NCBI GenBank assembly: GCA_963848205.1
Contig: CAWKCV010000003.1
Coordinates: forward strand, 248,001 to 312,000
Origin: BOG-908 sp963848205
Lineage (GTDB): Bacteria; Pseudomonadota; Alphaproteobacteria; Acetobacterales; Acetobacteraceae
Reading direction: 5' to 3'
Length of the DNA: 64,000 nucleotides
A program made the translations under genes and the position numbers. The stretch's first letter is position 1, and each line of letters begins with the position of its first letter. Below are positions 1 through 8,488 of the stretch, piece by piece. The notes under the pieces are model-generated. The model ran no database searches. It was not told the origin of the DNA and was given only the letters and a program-made list of their open reading frames with translations.

Positions 1-1668
1 GATGGACGCGTTCACGCCTTCCCACACGGCGATGGCGACGGCGGCGGCGATCAGGATGTCGAGGCTGGCCGAGACGAGCCGGCCGCCGAGCGCGTTGGTG
101 TGGAACCAGCGCAGCGTGTCGAGCCCCCAAGCCTGCAGCAGTGCGAGCCCGGTGAGCACGAAGATGATACCGACGACCGCACGGCGGAGCAGCGGGTAGT
201 AGCGGTCGGCACGCTGTTCGAGGCCGGGATGGCGCGCGATCGCTTCGGGCGAGATGCGGAACAGGCGGTCGAGCCCGCCGAGCAGCACGATGGCGGCCAG
301 CCGGGCGACGACAAGCACGCCGATCGTGGTCAGGAACACGTGCCAGATGCGCACGTAGCCGTTGCGGACTTCGGCCGCCCAGACCAGCCACAATCCGATG
401 ATGTAAAAGATGGCCACCAGGTGCCACACGGAGGCCAGCCGGTTGCGCAGGCGCCCGCCCGGCCCGGGGTTGGCGCGTTTGGAGCGCAGATGGGCCGCCA
501 CCGATCCGCGGCATTGCAGCACGACCACCGCCAGGCAGAGATGCACGACCAGGAACACTGCCTTGAGGAAGGCCGCGTTGGCTTGCGCCGGCAGGCCGAA
601 GAGGTTGCCGATCTGGCTGGCGGCAAAGCCGAACGCGCCGAGGGCGAAGATGCGGCGCACCCATATCACCGCATACAGCGCGCCTTCGTCGCTCACATGG
701 AGCAGGCGCAAGGCGGGATAGCGCGGCTGGACGAACATGCGGGTGACCGCGGTGGCCAGCCGGCAGACGATGTAGGCGACGATGGCCGCCTGCAGCACGT
801 CGCGCTGATGCGGGCTGGCGAACAGGGCGCCGGCGTAGCCCACGCCGAGGAACACGCCCATCGGCAGCAGGTCGAGCAGAAAGCCCAGCAGCACGAAGGG
901 TAATCGCTGCATGGCGCGTACGGTGCGGGCGAACCGCCGGCGGCGCAGCACGGTCTCGACGATGGCCGCTTCATGTTCCGTCGCCGGCAGGGCGGGCTCG
1001 GCCGGCGGTTCATCGGCGCCGGCGGGCGCGTCGGCCGCGTCCACGGCCGCCTGCACGCGTGCCGCTGATGCGTCGGTGCCGCGGGCGCTGTCGCCGGGGG
1101 AAGGTTCGAGCTCCGCGTGCGCATCGCCGGCGATGGGTGCGGCGCGGGCGATGGCGCGCATCGGCCGGCGCAGCAACGCCCACACGCCCCACTCCGCCAG
1201 GCCGGCCAGTGCCAGCACAAGGGCGAGGCGCCAGGCGGCATCGAGCGCGCGGTCTCGGCGCGCCGGGTCGTCCATCGTGCGCAGGGTGAACCGCCACACG
1301 CTCGGCAGGTCGCCCAGCACGCGGCCGAAGCTGACTGCCTGGCTGGACAGGCCGGTCAGCCAGGTCGAGCCCTCCTTGAGCAGTTGCGCACCGACGCTGT
1401 TGGGCGCCAGCGGTACGGCGGAGGCAGGCTTTGGCGGGTTCACCACCTGCGTGGCTTTCTGCAGCGTCTCGAGCGTGGCAGTGAAGGCGGCGCGTTTCTG
1501 CGGATCGTTCAGCAGGTCGATCATCTGGTGCGCTTCGGCCGGCGTCAGCGCGGGTGCGGTGGGCGGTTTGGCGGCTTCGGCGGGTTTGGGCAGGGCGGCG
1601 GCGGGAAGCTGCGCCGAGGCTGGATGCACCGCGAGCAGCAGCAGCAGCGCGCACGCCCAGGGGTGCAT
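1..1668 (-). CDS. MscS-family mechanosensitive channel, N-terminal 556 residues (cut by window edge)
   Basis: The reading frame is open from an ATG at 1668 to the window edge, so the C-terminus is missing. The protein begins with a signal peptide (MHPWACALLLLLAVHPASAQ), then a Pro/Ala-rich periplasmic stretch, and then a series of hydrophobic helices separated by Arg-rich loops. The charged loop after the first helix (about residues 175-250) is rich in Ala, Asp and Glu. This architecture matches large MscS homologues of the YbiO/MscM kind, in which extra membrane helices precede the pore domain. The pore helix and the beta domain would lie beyond the edge, so the family call rests on the N-terminal two-thirds. 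The role would be release of solutes on hypo-osmotic shock across the inner membrane. Confidence 0.7.
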   Translation of the reverse strand, partial: MHPWACALLLLLAVHPASAQLPAAALPKPAEAAKPPTAPALTPAEAHQMIDLLNDPQKRAAFTATLETLQKATQVVNPPKPASAVPLAPNSVGAQLLKEGSTWLTGLSSQAVSFGRVLGDLPSVWRFTLRTMDDPARRDRALDAAWRLALVLALAGLAEWGVWALLRRPMRAIARAAPIAGDAHAELEPSPGDSARGTDASAARVQAAVDAADAPAGADEPPAEPALPATEHEAAIVETVLRRRRFARTVRAMQRLPFVLLGFLLDLLPMGVFLGVGYAGALFASPHQRDVLQAAIVAYIVCRLATAVTRMFVQPRYPALRLLHVSDEGALYAVIWVRRIFALGAFGFAASQIGNLFGLPAQANAAFLKAVFLVVHLCLAVVVLQCRGSVAAHLRSKRANPGPGGRLRNRLASVWHLVAIFYIIGLWLVWAAEVRNGYVRIWHVFLTTIGVLVVARLAAIVLLGGLDRLFRISPEAIARHPGLEQRADRYYPLLRRAVVGIIFVLTGLALLQAWGLDTLRWFHTNALGGRLVSASLDILIAAAVAIAVWEGVNASI

Positions 1669-1697
1669 AAACGTGCGGCGTGGCTTATGTCCGTGAG

Positions 1698-1886
1698 ATG
1701 ACATCGTTTCTGATGATCCTTCTGGGCGCCACTCTGCTGGGCCTGCTCGTCGTACTCGGCATGGGCATGCTGGGTGTGGTGCGCGGCGGCGATCCACGCC
1801 GATCCAACGCCCTCATGCGCGCCCGCGTTCTTCTGCAAGGCGTGGCGCTGGCGCTGATGGCGGTCTTGTTGCTGTCCAGGAAGTAG
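1698..1886 (+). CDS. HIG1-domain twin-transmembrane small protein
   Basis: A 62-residue protein with two hydrophobic helices joined by a short basic loop (RGGDPRRSNALMRARV). The Asn-x-Leu-Met-Arg-x-Arg-Val-x-Leu-Gln pattern is the hallmark of the HIG_1_N family of small bacterial membrane proteins, relatives of the mitochondrial respiratory supercomplex factors Rcf1/HIGD. The ATG at 1698 is preferred over an in-frame GTG at 1680, because it places the first hydrophobic helix at the N-terminus. It is divergent from the channel gene, with only about 30 bp between the two starts. Confidence 0.75.
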   Translation: MTSFLMILLGATLLGLLVVLGMGMLGVVRGGDPRRSNALMRARVLLQGVALALMAVLLLSRK

Positions 1887-1897
1887 GAAGGCCGCCG

Positions 1898-1968
1898 TCG
1901 CGCGCTCGAGGCGAGCTCGCGACAGCTTAGCAAAAGTCTTTTGGTCCTCTTCAGAAAAGGACTGCTTC
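1898..1968 (-). repeat. HPR-A repeat copy 1, overlapping the hisS stop
   Basis: Family definition used below: a gene-proximal A/T-rich hairpin (arms like AGTCCTTTTTT / AAAAAAGGAC or CTTCTTTTC / GAAAAGAAG), then a small palindrome CAAAAGNCTTTTG, then a GC box like CGCGACAGC. Here the hairpin is at 1943-1963, the CAAAAGTCTTTTG palindrome at 1931-1943, and the GC box is itself a hairpin (GTCGCGCGCTCG / CGAGCTCGCGAC) at about 1898-1923. The hisS TGA (1951-1953) lies in the A/T hairpin loop. Confidence 0.85.
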
Positions 1969-3189
1969 CTTCACCTTGCCCAACGCCACGTCCACCTGCT
2001 CTCCCGTCTGAAGATTCTTGACTGCGGCCACGCCTTTGGCGATCTCGGCCTCACCCAGGATCACCACCGCTCGCGCGCCGATCTTGTTCGCCCGCTCCAT
2101 CCGCTTCTTCATGTTGCCGCGATAGGCGATTTCCGCGCGCACGCCGCCGCGCCGGAGGTCTTGCAGAATGGTGAGGGCGGTGGCCTCGCAGGCCTCGCCC
2201 ATCGGAATGATCGCGACAGATGCCGGCTTCGCGGGTGCGGCGTCCAGTAGCATCGAGAGGCGTTCGATGCCGGCGGCCCAGCCGACAGCGGGGGTGGGCG
2301 GGCCGCCCATTTCGGCCACCAGCCCGTCATAGCGGCCGCCGCCCATTACCGTGCCTTGCGCGCCCAGCTTGGTGGTGACGAATTCGAAGGCGGTGTGGCT
2401 GTAATAATCGAGGCCGCGCACGATGCGCGGGTTTTCGGTGTAGGCGACGCCGAGATGGCCGAGATGGGTGCGCACGCCGTCGTAGAAGCGGCGTGCGTCG
2501 TCGGTGAGGTAGGGCGCGATACTGGGCGCTTCGGCCACCAGCCGGCGGTCGCCCTCGTCCTTGCTGTCGAGGATGCGCATGGGGTTGCGCTCGAGCCGGT
2601 CCTGGCTGTCCTGGCTGAGAGACGCGCGATGGTCGGCGAAATAGGCGACCAGCGCCGCGCGATACGCGTCGCGGCTCGGCGTGTCGCCCAGCGTGTTCAA
2701 CTCCAGCACCACGCTGTCGGCCAGGCCTAGGGCGGACAGTATATCGGCGCCGAGTGCGATGATTTCGGCGTCGGCCAGCGGCTCGGGCGCGCCGATGAGC
2801 TCGGCGCCGATCTGGTGGAATTGCCGGTAGCGGCCCTTCTGCGGCCGCTCATAGCGGAACATCGGGCCGTGGTAGAACAGCTTCTGCGGCAGTGCCTGGG
2901 TCAGCCCGTTGCTGACCAGCGCGCGGCAGATCCCGGCCGTGCCCTCGGGGCGCAGCGTGACGCTGTCGCCGCCGCGGTCGGTGAAGGTGTACATTTCCTT
3001 GGTGACGACGTCGGAGGTGTCGCCCAGCGTTCTGGCGAACACCCGCGTATCCTCGAATATCGGCGTGGACCATTCCTCGAAGCCGTAGAGGAAGGCGGTG
3101 CTCCGGGCGGTGTCGACCACGTGGGCGTGGCGGCGGTGGTCGTCGCCGATAATGTCGCGGGTGCCGCGGACAGGTTGTGGGGTTTCCAA
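1951..3189 (-). CDS. hisS: histidine--tRNA ligase
   Basis: Class II aminoacyl-tRNA synthetase of 412 residues, charging tRNA-His with histidine in the cytoplasm. Visible landmarks are the N-terminal PVRGTRDI, the motif 2 segment with FRYERPQKGRYRQFHQ, the HisA-type stretch GLDYYSHTAFE, the glycine-rich GGGRYDGL, and motif 3 with GWAAGIERL, followed by an anticodon-binding domain. Length is normal for the family. The last five residues (EAVLF) and the stop codon come from an HPR-A repeat, so the native C-terminus has been replaced or extended by repeat sequence. It appears to be transcribed alone. Confidence 0.97.
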   Translation of the reverse strand: METPQPVRGTRDIIGDDHRRHAHVVDTARSTAFLYGFEEWSTPIFEDTRVFARTLGDTSDVVTKEMYTFTDRGGDSVTLRPEGTAGICRALVSNGLTQALPQKLFYHGPMFRYERPQKGRYRQFHQIGAELIGAPEPLADAEIIALGADILSALGLADSVVLELNTLGDTPSRDAYRAALVAYFADHRASLSQDSQDRLERNPMRILDSKDEGDRRLVAEAPSIAPYLTDDARRFYDGVRTHLGHLGVAYTENPRIVRGLDYYSHTAFEFVTTKLGAQGTVMGGGRYDGLVAEMGGPPTPAVGWAAGIERLSMLLDAAPAKPASVAIIPMGEACEATALTILQDLRRGGVRAEIAYRGNMKKRMERANKIGARAVVILGEAEIAKGVAAVKNLQTGEQVDVALGKVKEAVLF

Positions 3190-3243
3190 AGCTCAGGTTC
3201 TCGCCGCGGGGGAACGGGCGATTAGCATGGGAGGGCGAGAAAG

Positions 3244-3283
3244 GAAGCAGTCCTTTTTTGAAAAAAAGGACCAAAGACTTCTT
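3244..3283 (+). repeat. HPR-A repeat copy 2
   Basis: Hairpin AGTCCTTTTTT / AAAAAAAGGAC followed by CCAAAGACTT. It lies between the 5' end of hisS and the 3' end of the upstream PEP-CTERM gene, with its hairpin towards hisS. Both neighbours read leftwards. Confidence 0.8.
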
Positions 3284-3290
3284 GATTGCG

Positions 3291-3315
3291 ATCGCCCGGC
3301 CTTACGCCGGGCGAT
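3291..3315 (-). terminator. GC-rich hairpin after the PEP-CTERM gene
   Basis: Perfect 10-bp stem ATCGCCCGGC / GCCGGGCGAT with a 5-nt loop, 13 bp past the stop codon at 3328. There is no clear U run, so termination is inferred from position and stem strength. Confidence 0.6.
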
Positions 3316-3327
3316 CGTCATCACGGC

Positions 3328-4158
3328 TTAGGCGTTGCGGCGGCGGATGAAGGTCAGGCCGAGCAGGCCCATGGCTAGGACGGCGAACGTGGCGGGCTCG
3401 GGCACTACGCTCGGGCCGCCGCCCATGCCGGCGACGCTGGCGAGGAACGAGCCGTTGGCGCAGTCGCCGGTGCCCCAGAACACGTCGAAACCGTTGGCGA
3501 ACACGGCGGCCTCGGCGGCGGTCAGGGTGAGCTGCACGTCGACGATGTAGTTGCTGCCGACCTTCTGGCCGGTGGTGACGTGAACGCCGCCGAGCAGCGT
3601 GCCGCCGGTGACGACGGCGGCGGCGTTATAGCCCTGGTAGCCGGCCTGGCCGGGCTGGAAGTTGGTGCTGTTGGTGTATTGGCCGCCATAGGTCACGCCC
3701 GAACGGCCCGACCAGATCTGCTGCGAGTTGAGGTAGCTGGGGTTCTGGTAGAAGCCAGCCGCCACGCCGCCATTGGCGCCCTCGTTGCCGAGCGAGATCG
3801 CATAGTTGAAGCCGGCATTGCTGTAGCCCACCGGATTGGACCGCAAGAAGATGTCCGGATAATAGACCGTGCTGCTGTTGACTGCTTCCTGGCCGGAAAA
3901 CAGCGTCGAATACTGCAGATCGACGGAGTAGTTACCGTTGGTGCCGGCGGCCGTGGTGACGGCGAGCTGCGACGTTGCGAAGTCGCTGCCGATGGCGCCG
4001 CCGACGGCGGAGTTGCCGTTGTAGTAGTCGGTGGGGCCGCCACCGCTATAGGCGACGACGTCGGTGGTGTTGGCGATGGTGACCGTGTCGGCCTGGGCGA
4101 CGCCGGCCGCGCCGGCGGTGAGCGTGAGGACAGTCGCGAGAAGAGTGGACATACGCAT
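3328..4158 (-). CDS. secreted PEP-CTERM sorting-domain protein
   Basis: About 276 residues. It starts with a signal peptide (MRMSTLLATVLTLTAGAAGVAQA) and ends with a PEP-CTERM tail: VPEP near the end, one hydrophobic helix, and an RRR cluster before the last residues. In such systems the tail is cut by an exosortase (EpsH/XrtA type) and the protein goes to the cell surface or matrix. No exosortase is in this window. The middle is low-charge and rich in Gly, Asn, Ser and Tyr, typical of extracellular structural proteins, and has no recognised domain. Start choice: two ATGs lie 6 bp apart (4158, 4152); both precede the signal peptide. Confidence 0.8.
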   Translation of the reverse strand: MRMSTLLATVLTLTAGAAGVAQADTVTIANTTDVVAYSGGGPTDYYNGNSAVGGAIGSDFATSQLAVTTAAGTNGNYSVDLQYSTLFSGQEAVNSSTVYYPDIFLRSNPVGYSNAGFNYAISLGNEGANGGVAAGFYQNPSYLNSQQIWSGRSGVTYGGQYTNSTNFQPGQAGYQGYNAAAVVTGGTLLGGVHVTTGQKVGSNYIVDVQLTLTAAEAAVFANGFDVFWGTGDCANGSFLASVAGMGGGPSVVPEPATFAVLAMGLLGLTFIRRRNA

Positions 4159-4320
4159 CGGATTACATCCCGTTGAACTGATGCGAACGGCTAACAGAGC
4201 GCAAAAACGGTAGCAAACGGGCAAACGTCTCTTTTATTGAGACCATACGGACGTATTACTACTTTTGCGGGTGTTCTGACCTGGCGTGCCTACTTTCCGT
4301 AAAAGCCGGCAACGGGGTAA

Positions 4321-6285
4321 ATGCCGGACATGAACATCATCCCACGCGTGCTGCTTCCTGCAACCGTATTTGTCCTGTGCGCTGCGGCGCCGCTGCACGA
4401 GTTCCTTTCCGTTGCGATTTCGCCGGACGGCACGCATGTGGCGTCCGTCGAAGGCGACCAGGATGCGTCCGGCATCGCCGATACGCCGACGGTCGTCATC
4501 CGCGGCGCGGACAGTGGGGCCGCGGCCGCGACGGTGAGTTTGCCCTGCGGCAAGGTGCACGATTGTACGCCGTCCTCGCTGGCCTGGCGCCCCGATGGCA
4601 CGGAGCTGGATTTCGTTCTGCGCAGCCCGGGCAGCCATGCGCGCGCCATCTACGGCGTGCATCCCGATGGAACAAACCTCCGCAAGATTATGGATTTCAA
4701 CGGAACGTTGGACGGTCTCCGCTTCAGTGCCGACGGGCGGCTTGCGATGCTGGCCATCGATGGTGCGACCAAGGAGGTGGGCGCGGTGGAAGCCGGCGCC
4801 GCGCAAACCGGCGAGTTGAATACGGACGTGCACGAACAGAGACTGGCCGTCCTGCAGCCCGACAACACGCTGCGGTATGCGTCGCCGCCCGATCTGTTCG
4901 TCTATGAATACGATTGGCGGCCCGATGGCAGCGGCTTCGTGGGGACGGCGGCCCATGGCGACGGCGACAACAACTGGTGGGTGGCCGAGCTTTACAGCTT
5001 CGATGCGGCTTCCGGCGCTGCCCGGGTCATCTACAAACCCGCGGGTGCTCAGCAGCAATTGGCTCAACCCAGGGTAGCTCCTGATGGCCGCACCGTATCC
5101 TTCATAGCAGGGCTGATGAGCGACTTCGGGGCTACCGGAGGTGACGCCATTGTGATGCCGTTGGATCATCCGGACGCCGGTGTTCTCAACCTATCGGCGG
5201 GCTGGCAAGCGAGCGTTATGGCCCTGAGCTGGGACTGCGACGGCAGCCTGATGGCGCGATTGCTCGCCGGCGATCAGACCCGCCTGGTGCGAATCGGCAC
5301 CGGCGCCGCGTCGGCCACCCCGCCCGCGCCGCTCTACGAATCGGCCGAACGTATGGGCGGCGACGAGGACGGCCTGACGCGGTCCTGCAAGAGCAAGCGC
5401 GCCGCGATGGTGCATCAGAGCTTCACCGCGGCGCCGGAAATCGAGGTCGGCGCGCCGGGCCAATGGCACGACCTGACGCAGGCCAACACGGCGCAGCACC
5501 TCGATGCAACGGCGCGCTCGCTCTCCTGGCAGAGCGGCGGGCACGCGGTGCAGGGCTGGCTGCTGCTGCCCAACCACACGGTCGCCGCGGGCAAGTTCGG
5601 CATGATCACCGAAGTGCATGGCGGCCCGGCCTGGGCGAACCAGCCGGCCTTCGTGGGCGAGGGCACGCAGCGGCAATTGCTCGCGGCGGGTTACGCGCTG
5701 CTGCTGCCCAACCCGCGCGGCAGCTATGGCCAGGGCGAGGCGTTCACCCGGGCCAACGTGAAGGATTTCGGCTATGGCGACCTGCGCGACATATTGGCGG
5801 GCGTGGATGCGGCCGAGCGCGCGGCCCCGATCGACGATCGCCGGCTCGGCCTGACCGGCTGGAGCTACGGCGGCTACATGACCATGTTCGCGGTCACCCA
5901 GACCAACCGCTTCCATGCGGCGGTCGCCGGCGCGGGCCTGTCGGACTGGCTCTCCTATTATGGCGAGAACGGTATCGATGCGTGGATGATCCCCTATTTC
6001 GGCGCCTCGGTGTATGACGACCCTGCGGTGTATGCGAAATCGGCGCCGATGAGCTTCATCCGCCAGGTGCGCACGCCGACGTTGAGCGTGGTGGGCGAGA
6101 ACGACATCGAGTGCCCCGCCCCGCAGACGATCGAGTTCTATCATGCCCTGCACGACCTGGGCATCCCGTCGGCCGCCGTCGTCTATCCCGGCGAAGGCCA
6201 CCGTTTCCACAGCCCGGCCCACATCGCGGACATCACCAAGCGGACCGTTGCCTGGTTCAACAAATACCTAACTATCCGTCCGTAA
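4321..6285 (+). CDS. S9 family (prolyl oligopeptidase-type) serine peptidase
   Basis: 654 residues. A short hydrophobic signal segment is followed by a beta-propeller-like N-terminal region with TolB/WD-type strands (for example FLSVAISPDGTHVASV and LAWRPDGTELDFVL), then a C-terminal alpha/beta hydrolase domain. The nucleophile elbow is GWSYGGYMT, the acidic residue is in VVGENDIECP and the histidine is in YPGEGHRFHSP, so the catalytic triad is complete. Expected role is cleavage of short peptides or acyl-peptides, probably in the periplasm. The final IRP-stop comes from the start of an HPR-B repeat (GTCCGTAAAGTCG). Confidence 0.9.
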   Translation: MPDMNIIPRVLLPATVFVLCAAAPLHEFLSVAISPDGTHVASVEGDQDASGIADTPTVVIRGADSGAAAATVSLPCGKVHDCTPSSLAWRPDGTELDFVLRSPGSHARAIYGVHPDGTNLRKIMDFNGTLDGLRFSADGRLAMLAIDGATKEVGAVEAGAAQTGELNTDVHEQRLAVLQPDNTLRYASPPDLFVYEYDWRPDGSGFVGTAAHGDGDNNWWVAELYSFDAASGAARVIYKPAGAQQQLAQPRVAPDGRTVSFIAGLMSDFGATGGDAIVMPLDHPDAGVLNLSAGWQASVMALSWDCDGSLMARLLAGDQTRLVRIGTGAASATPPAPLYESAERMGGDEDGLTRSCKSKRAAMVHQSFTAAPEIEVGAPGQWHDLTQANTAQHLDATARSLSWQSGGHAVQGWLLLPNHTVAAGKFGMITEVHGGPAWANQPAFVGEGTQRQLLAAGYALLLPNPRGSYGQGEAFTRANVKDFGYGDLRDILAGVDAAERAAPIDDRRLGLTGWSYGGYMTMFAVTQTNRFHAAVAGAGLSDWLSYYGENGIDAWMIPYFGASVYDDPAVYAKSAPMSFIRQVRTPTLSVVGENDIECPAPQTIEFYHALHDLGIPSAAVVYPGEGHRFHSPAHIADITKRTVAWFNKYLTIRP

Positions 6286-6377
6286 AGTCGCTCTGGCGGT
6301 CATCTGACGGGAATTTCTGCGCTCCGGTGCTCAAAAAATCACCGCCAGCTGACCCGCCGGACCAGCTTTCCGAACAG
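6276..6377. repeat. HPR-B repeat, single copy 1
   Basis: GC-rich imperfect palindrome: AAAGTCGCTCTGGCGG, then CTGACGGGAATTTCTGCG, then GCTCAAAAAATCACCGCCAG and a closing CGGACCAGCTTTCCG. It closely matches half of the 126-bp unit tandemly repeated at 60.6-61.1 kb. Its first bases supply the TAA stop of the S9 peptidase. Confidence 0.75.
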
Positions 6378-6393
6378 GCACGGAGCAAATCGA

Positions 6394-6434
6394 AAAAGTT
6401 TTTTGGTCCTTTTTTTCAAAAAAGGACGGCTTCC
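6394..6434 (-). repeat. HPR-A repeat copy 3, overlapping the rrf2 stop
   Basis: AAAAAGTTTTTTGGTCC followed by a T-run / A-run hairpin and GGACGGCTTCC. The TGA stop of the Rrf2 gene (6416-6418) is in the loop. It directly follows the HPR-B copy. Confidence 0.85.
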
Positions 6435-6853
6435 TTCCTTTGCGCCGTCAGATCCGCCAAAGAACACCGCTCGAGCACCTCGGCCACCGCATCGCGCGCG
6501 CGACGCATCAGGTGGGTCAGCCGGCAACTCTCCACGCTTTCGCAATCGTCGCAGGCGCGGAAGGCCGTCGCACTCGCGCACGGCGTCATCGCCAGCGGCC
6601 CATCGACGATGCGGATGACGTCGGCGGCCGAGATCGCATTGGGCTGGCCCGCGAGCCGGTGGCCGCCGGCCGGACCGCGCCTGCTCTCCACCAGGCCGCC
6701 CTCGCGCAACTGGCTGAGGATCGCTTCGAGGAACTTGCGTGGCACGTCGGCGGCTTCGGCGAGGTCGCCAGCGCTGGTCCAGCCGTTGGCCGGTTTGCGC
6801 TCGGCCATCGCGAGGCACGCGCGCAGGGCATATTTGGCGCGGCTGGTCAGCAC
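6416..6853 (-). CDS. Rrf2-family transcriptional regulator
   Basis: 145 residues with an N-terminal winged helix (LTSRAKYALRACLAMA ... GDLAEAADVPRKFLEAILSQL) typical of IscR/RirA/NsrR relatives. The wing is SRRGPAGGHRL. Three cysteines cluster at about residues 100-107 (ACDDCESVESC), the position that binds an Fe-S cluster in many Rrf2 proteins, so it may sense iron, redox state or NO. It is divergent from the FAD/NAD-binding protein gene, with about 120 bp between the starts. The C-terminal KEAVLF tail and the stop are encoded by HPR-A copy 3; the same EAVLF ending occurs on HisS. Confidence 0.88.
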   Translation of the reverse strand: MLTSRAKYALRACLAMAERKPANGWTSAGDLAEAADVPRKFLEAILSQLREGGLVESRRGPAGGHRLAGQPNAISAADVIRIVDGPLAMTPCASATAFRACDDCESVESCRLTHLMRRARDAVAEVLERCSLADLTAQRKEAVLF

Positions 6854-6974
6854 ATTGCGCCTCCTCTAGGCTTATTGCGTCGGAGCGCCACCTACCACCG
6901 CGACCGCAAACCTTGCCACCCCCGGACTGCCGCCTGCTCCCACCCCCTTTCCCAGAATTGCCGTCGAGGATCTG

Positions 6975-8423
6975 ATGACGTTGGAGCTGTTCCCCGATCG
7001 TGCCGGCGCACCCGCGCCCACCGCCAAGCGACCGATTGCCGTCATCGGCGCCGGCTTTTCCGGCACCATCACTGCATTGCAGCTGCTGCGGCGGCTGCCC
7101 GCAGATCAGCCGGTGCTGCTGTGCGAACGCGGGCCGCAATTCGCTGGCGGGGCAGCCTACTCCACCGACGACAACGATCATCTGCTGAACGTGCGCGCCG
7201 CCAACATGAGCGCGCTCTCCGACGAGCCGCTGCATTTCCAGGAATGGCTGAAGCGCCGGGCTGGCGAACAGCCCCCCCCGGCCGGGCTGCACCACACGCA
7301 AGCCGGGCTGTTCGCATCGCGCGGGCTCTACGGAGAATATCTGCGCTCCATCCTGGACTATGCGCTGCGCGAGACGGCGGGGCGCGCACAACTGCGCCTG
7401 ATCGCCGCGGATGTGCTCGACGTGGTCTCGGCCGACCATGGCGATTACGAGCTGGTGCTGGCCGACAATTCCCGCGTGGCGGTGTCCGGCGTCATCCTGG
7501 CGGTGGGCAATCTGCCGCCAGAGGAGGGCGACGACCCGCGCATCTGCCGCAATGCCTGGGGCGAGAAGGCCTGGGCGCCTCTCGACCCCGCGCGTCCCGT
7601 GCTGATCGTCGGCACCGGGCTCACTATGGTCGATGTCGCGGTGCGGCTGCGCAAGCGCGGGTTCGCGGGCGGCATCGTGGCACTTTCGCGCGGCGGCCTG
7701 TTGCCGGCGCGGCACACGACGGTCGGCACGGCTTGGCCCACGCCGCACTTCACCATGGCCGAAGAAGTCTCCCTGCCGCGTCTGATGGCACGCCTGCGCG
7801 ACGAGGCGTTCGCCGCGGCCGAACAGGGTGCGGACTGGCGCGCGGTGATCGACAGCATGCGGCCGATCACCGCCAGCCTGTGGGGCCGGCTGCCGCTGGC
7901 GGAACGGCGGCGTTTCCTGCGCCATGCCAGGCGGTTCTGGGACGTGCATCGGCATCGCATGGCGCCGCCGCATGCCGACCTCATTGCGTCCATGCTCGAC
8001 GATGGCAGCCTGCGCATCATCGCCGGCCGTATCCAGTCCATGCAGGGTTCGCGCGACAGCGTTTCCGTGCGCTACACGCCGCGCGGGCGGCCGGACGAGA
8101 CGCTGGAGGTGCAGCGCGTCATTCTCGCCTCCGGCCTGGAACACATCTCCCGCACGCGCGACACTCTGATGCAGCGCCTGCTCGACCGCGGATTGGTCCG
8201 CGTCGACGCCCAAGGGCTCGGGCTGGACGTGACGGACTCGCTCAACGTGGTGCGCGGCGACGGCGCAGTCACCGAGCGCATCTGGGCGCTGGGGCCGGTG
8301 GTGCGCGGCGTGTTCTGGGAGTGCGTGGCGGTGCCCGACATCCGGGTGCAGGCGGCGAATTTGGCGGTGAGCGTGGTGGCGCGGCTGCGGGAGGATGCGC
8401 CGCGATGGGGGTTCATCATCTGA
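6975..8423 (+). CDS. FAD/NAD(P)-binding protein (NAD_binding_9 type)
   Basis: 482 residues. A Rossmann dinucleotide-binding motif lies near the N-terminus (IAVIGAGFSGTITALQLL), followed by FAGGAAYSTDDNDHLLNVRA, which is characteristic of the FAD-NAD(P)-binding family PF13454. A second glycine-rich motif (VLIVGTGLTMVDVAVRL) lies in the middle, so both nucleotides are probably bound. The precise substrate is unknown; relatives include hydroxyacylglutathione-hydrolase-linked and siderophore-like oxidoreductases. It could be regulated by the divergent Rrf2 protein. Confidence 0.8.
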   Translation: MTLELFPDRAGAPAPTAKRPIAVIGAGFSGTITALQLLRRLPADQPVLLCERGPQFAGGAAYSTDDNDHLLNVRAANMSALSDEPLHFQEWLKRRAGEQPPPAGLHHTQAGLFASRGLYGEYLRSILDYALRETAGRAQLRLIAADVLDVVSADHGDYELVLADNSRVAVSGVILAVGNLPPEEGDDPRICRNAWGEKAWAPLDPARPVLIVGTGLTMVDVAVRLRKRGFAGGIVALSRGGLLPARHTTVGTAWPTPHFTMAEEVSLPRLMARLRDEAFAAAEQGADWRAVIDSMRPITASLWGRLPLAERRRFLRHARRFWDVHRHRMAPPHADLIASMLDDGSLRIIAGRIQSMQGSRDSVSVRYTPRGRPDETLEVQRVILASGLEHISRTRDTLMQRLLDRGLVRVDAQGLGLDVTDSLNVVRGDGAVTERIWALGPVVRGVFWECVAVPDIRVQAANLAVSVVARLREDAPRWGFII

Positions 8424-8426
8424 GAA

Positions 8427-8463
8427 AGGCCTTCTTTTCTGCAGAAAAGAAGCAAACGACTTC
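8427..8463 (+). repeat. HPR-A repeat copy 4
   Basis: GGCCTTCTTTTCTGCAGAAAAGAAG hairpin (arms CTTCTTTTC / GAAAAGAAG), then CAAACGACTTCTG. It begins 3 bp after the stop codon of the FAD/NAD-binding protein gene, in the expected terminator position. Confidence 0.85.
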
Positions 8464-8488
8464 TGCTCCATCCGCTTAGGCGATTGGC

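Noticed and set aside
4234..6222. Two leftward frames (311 and 343 codons) opposite the S9 peptidase
   Set aside because: The rightward frame has a complete catalytic triad; these have no recognisable domain.
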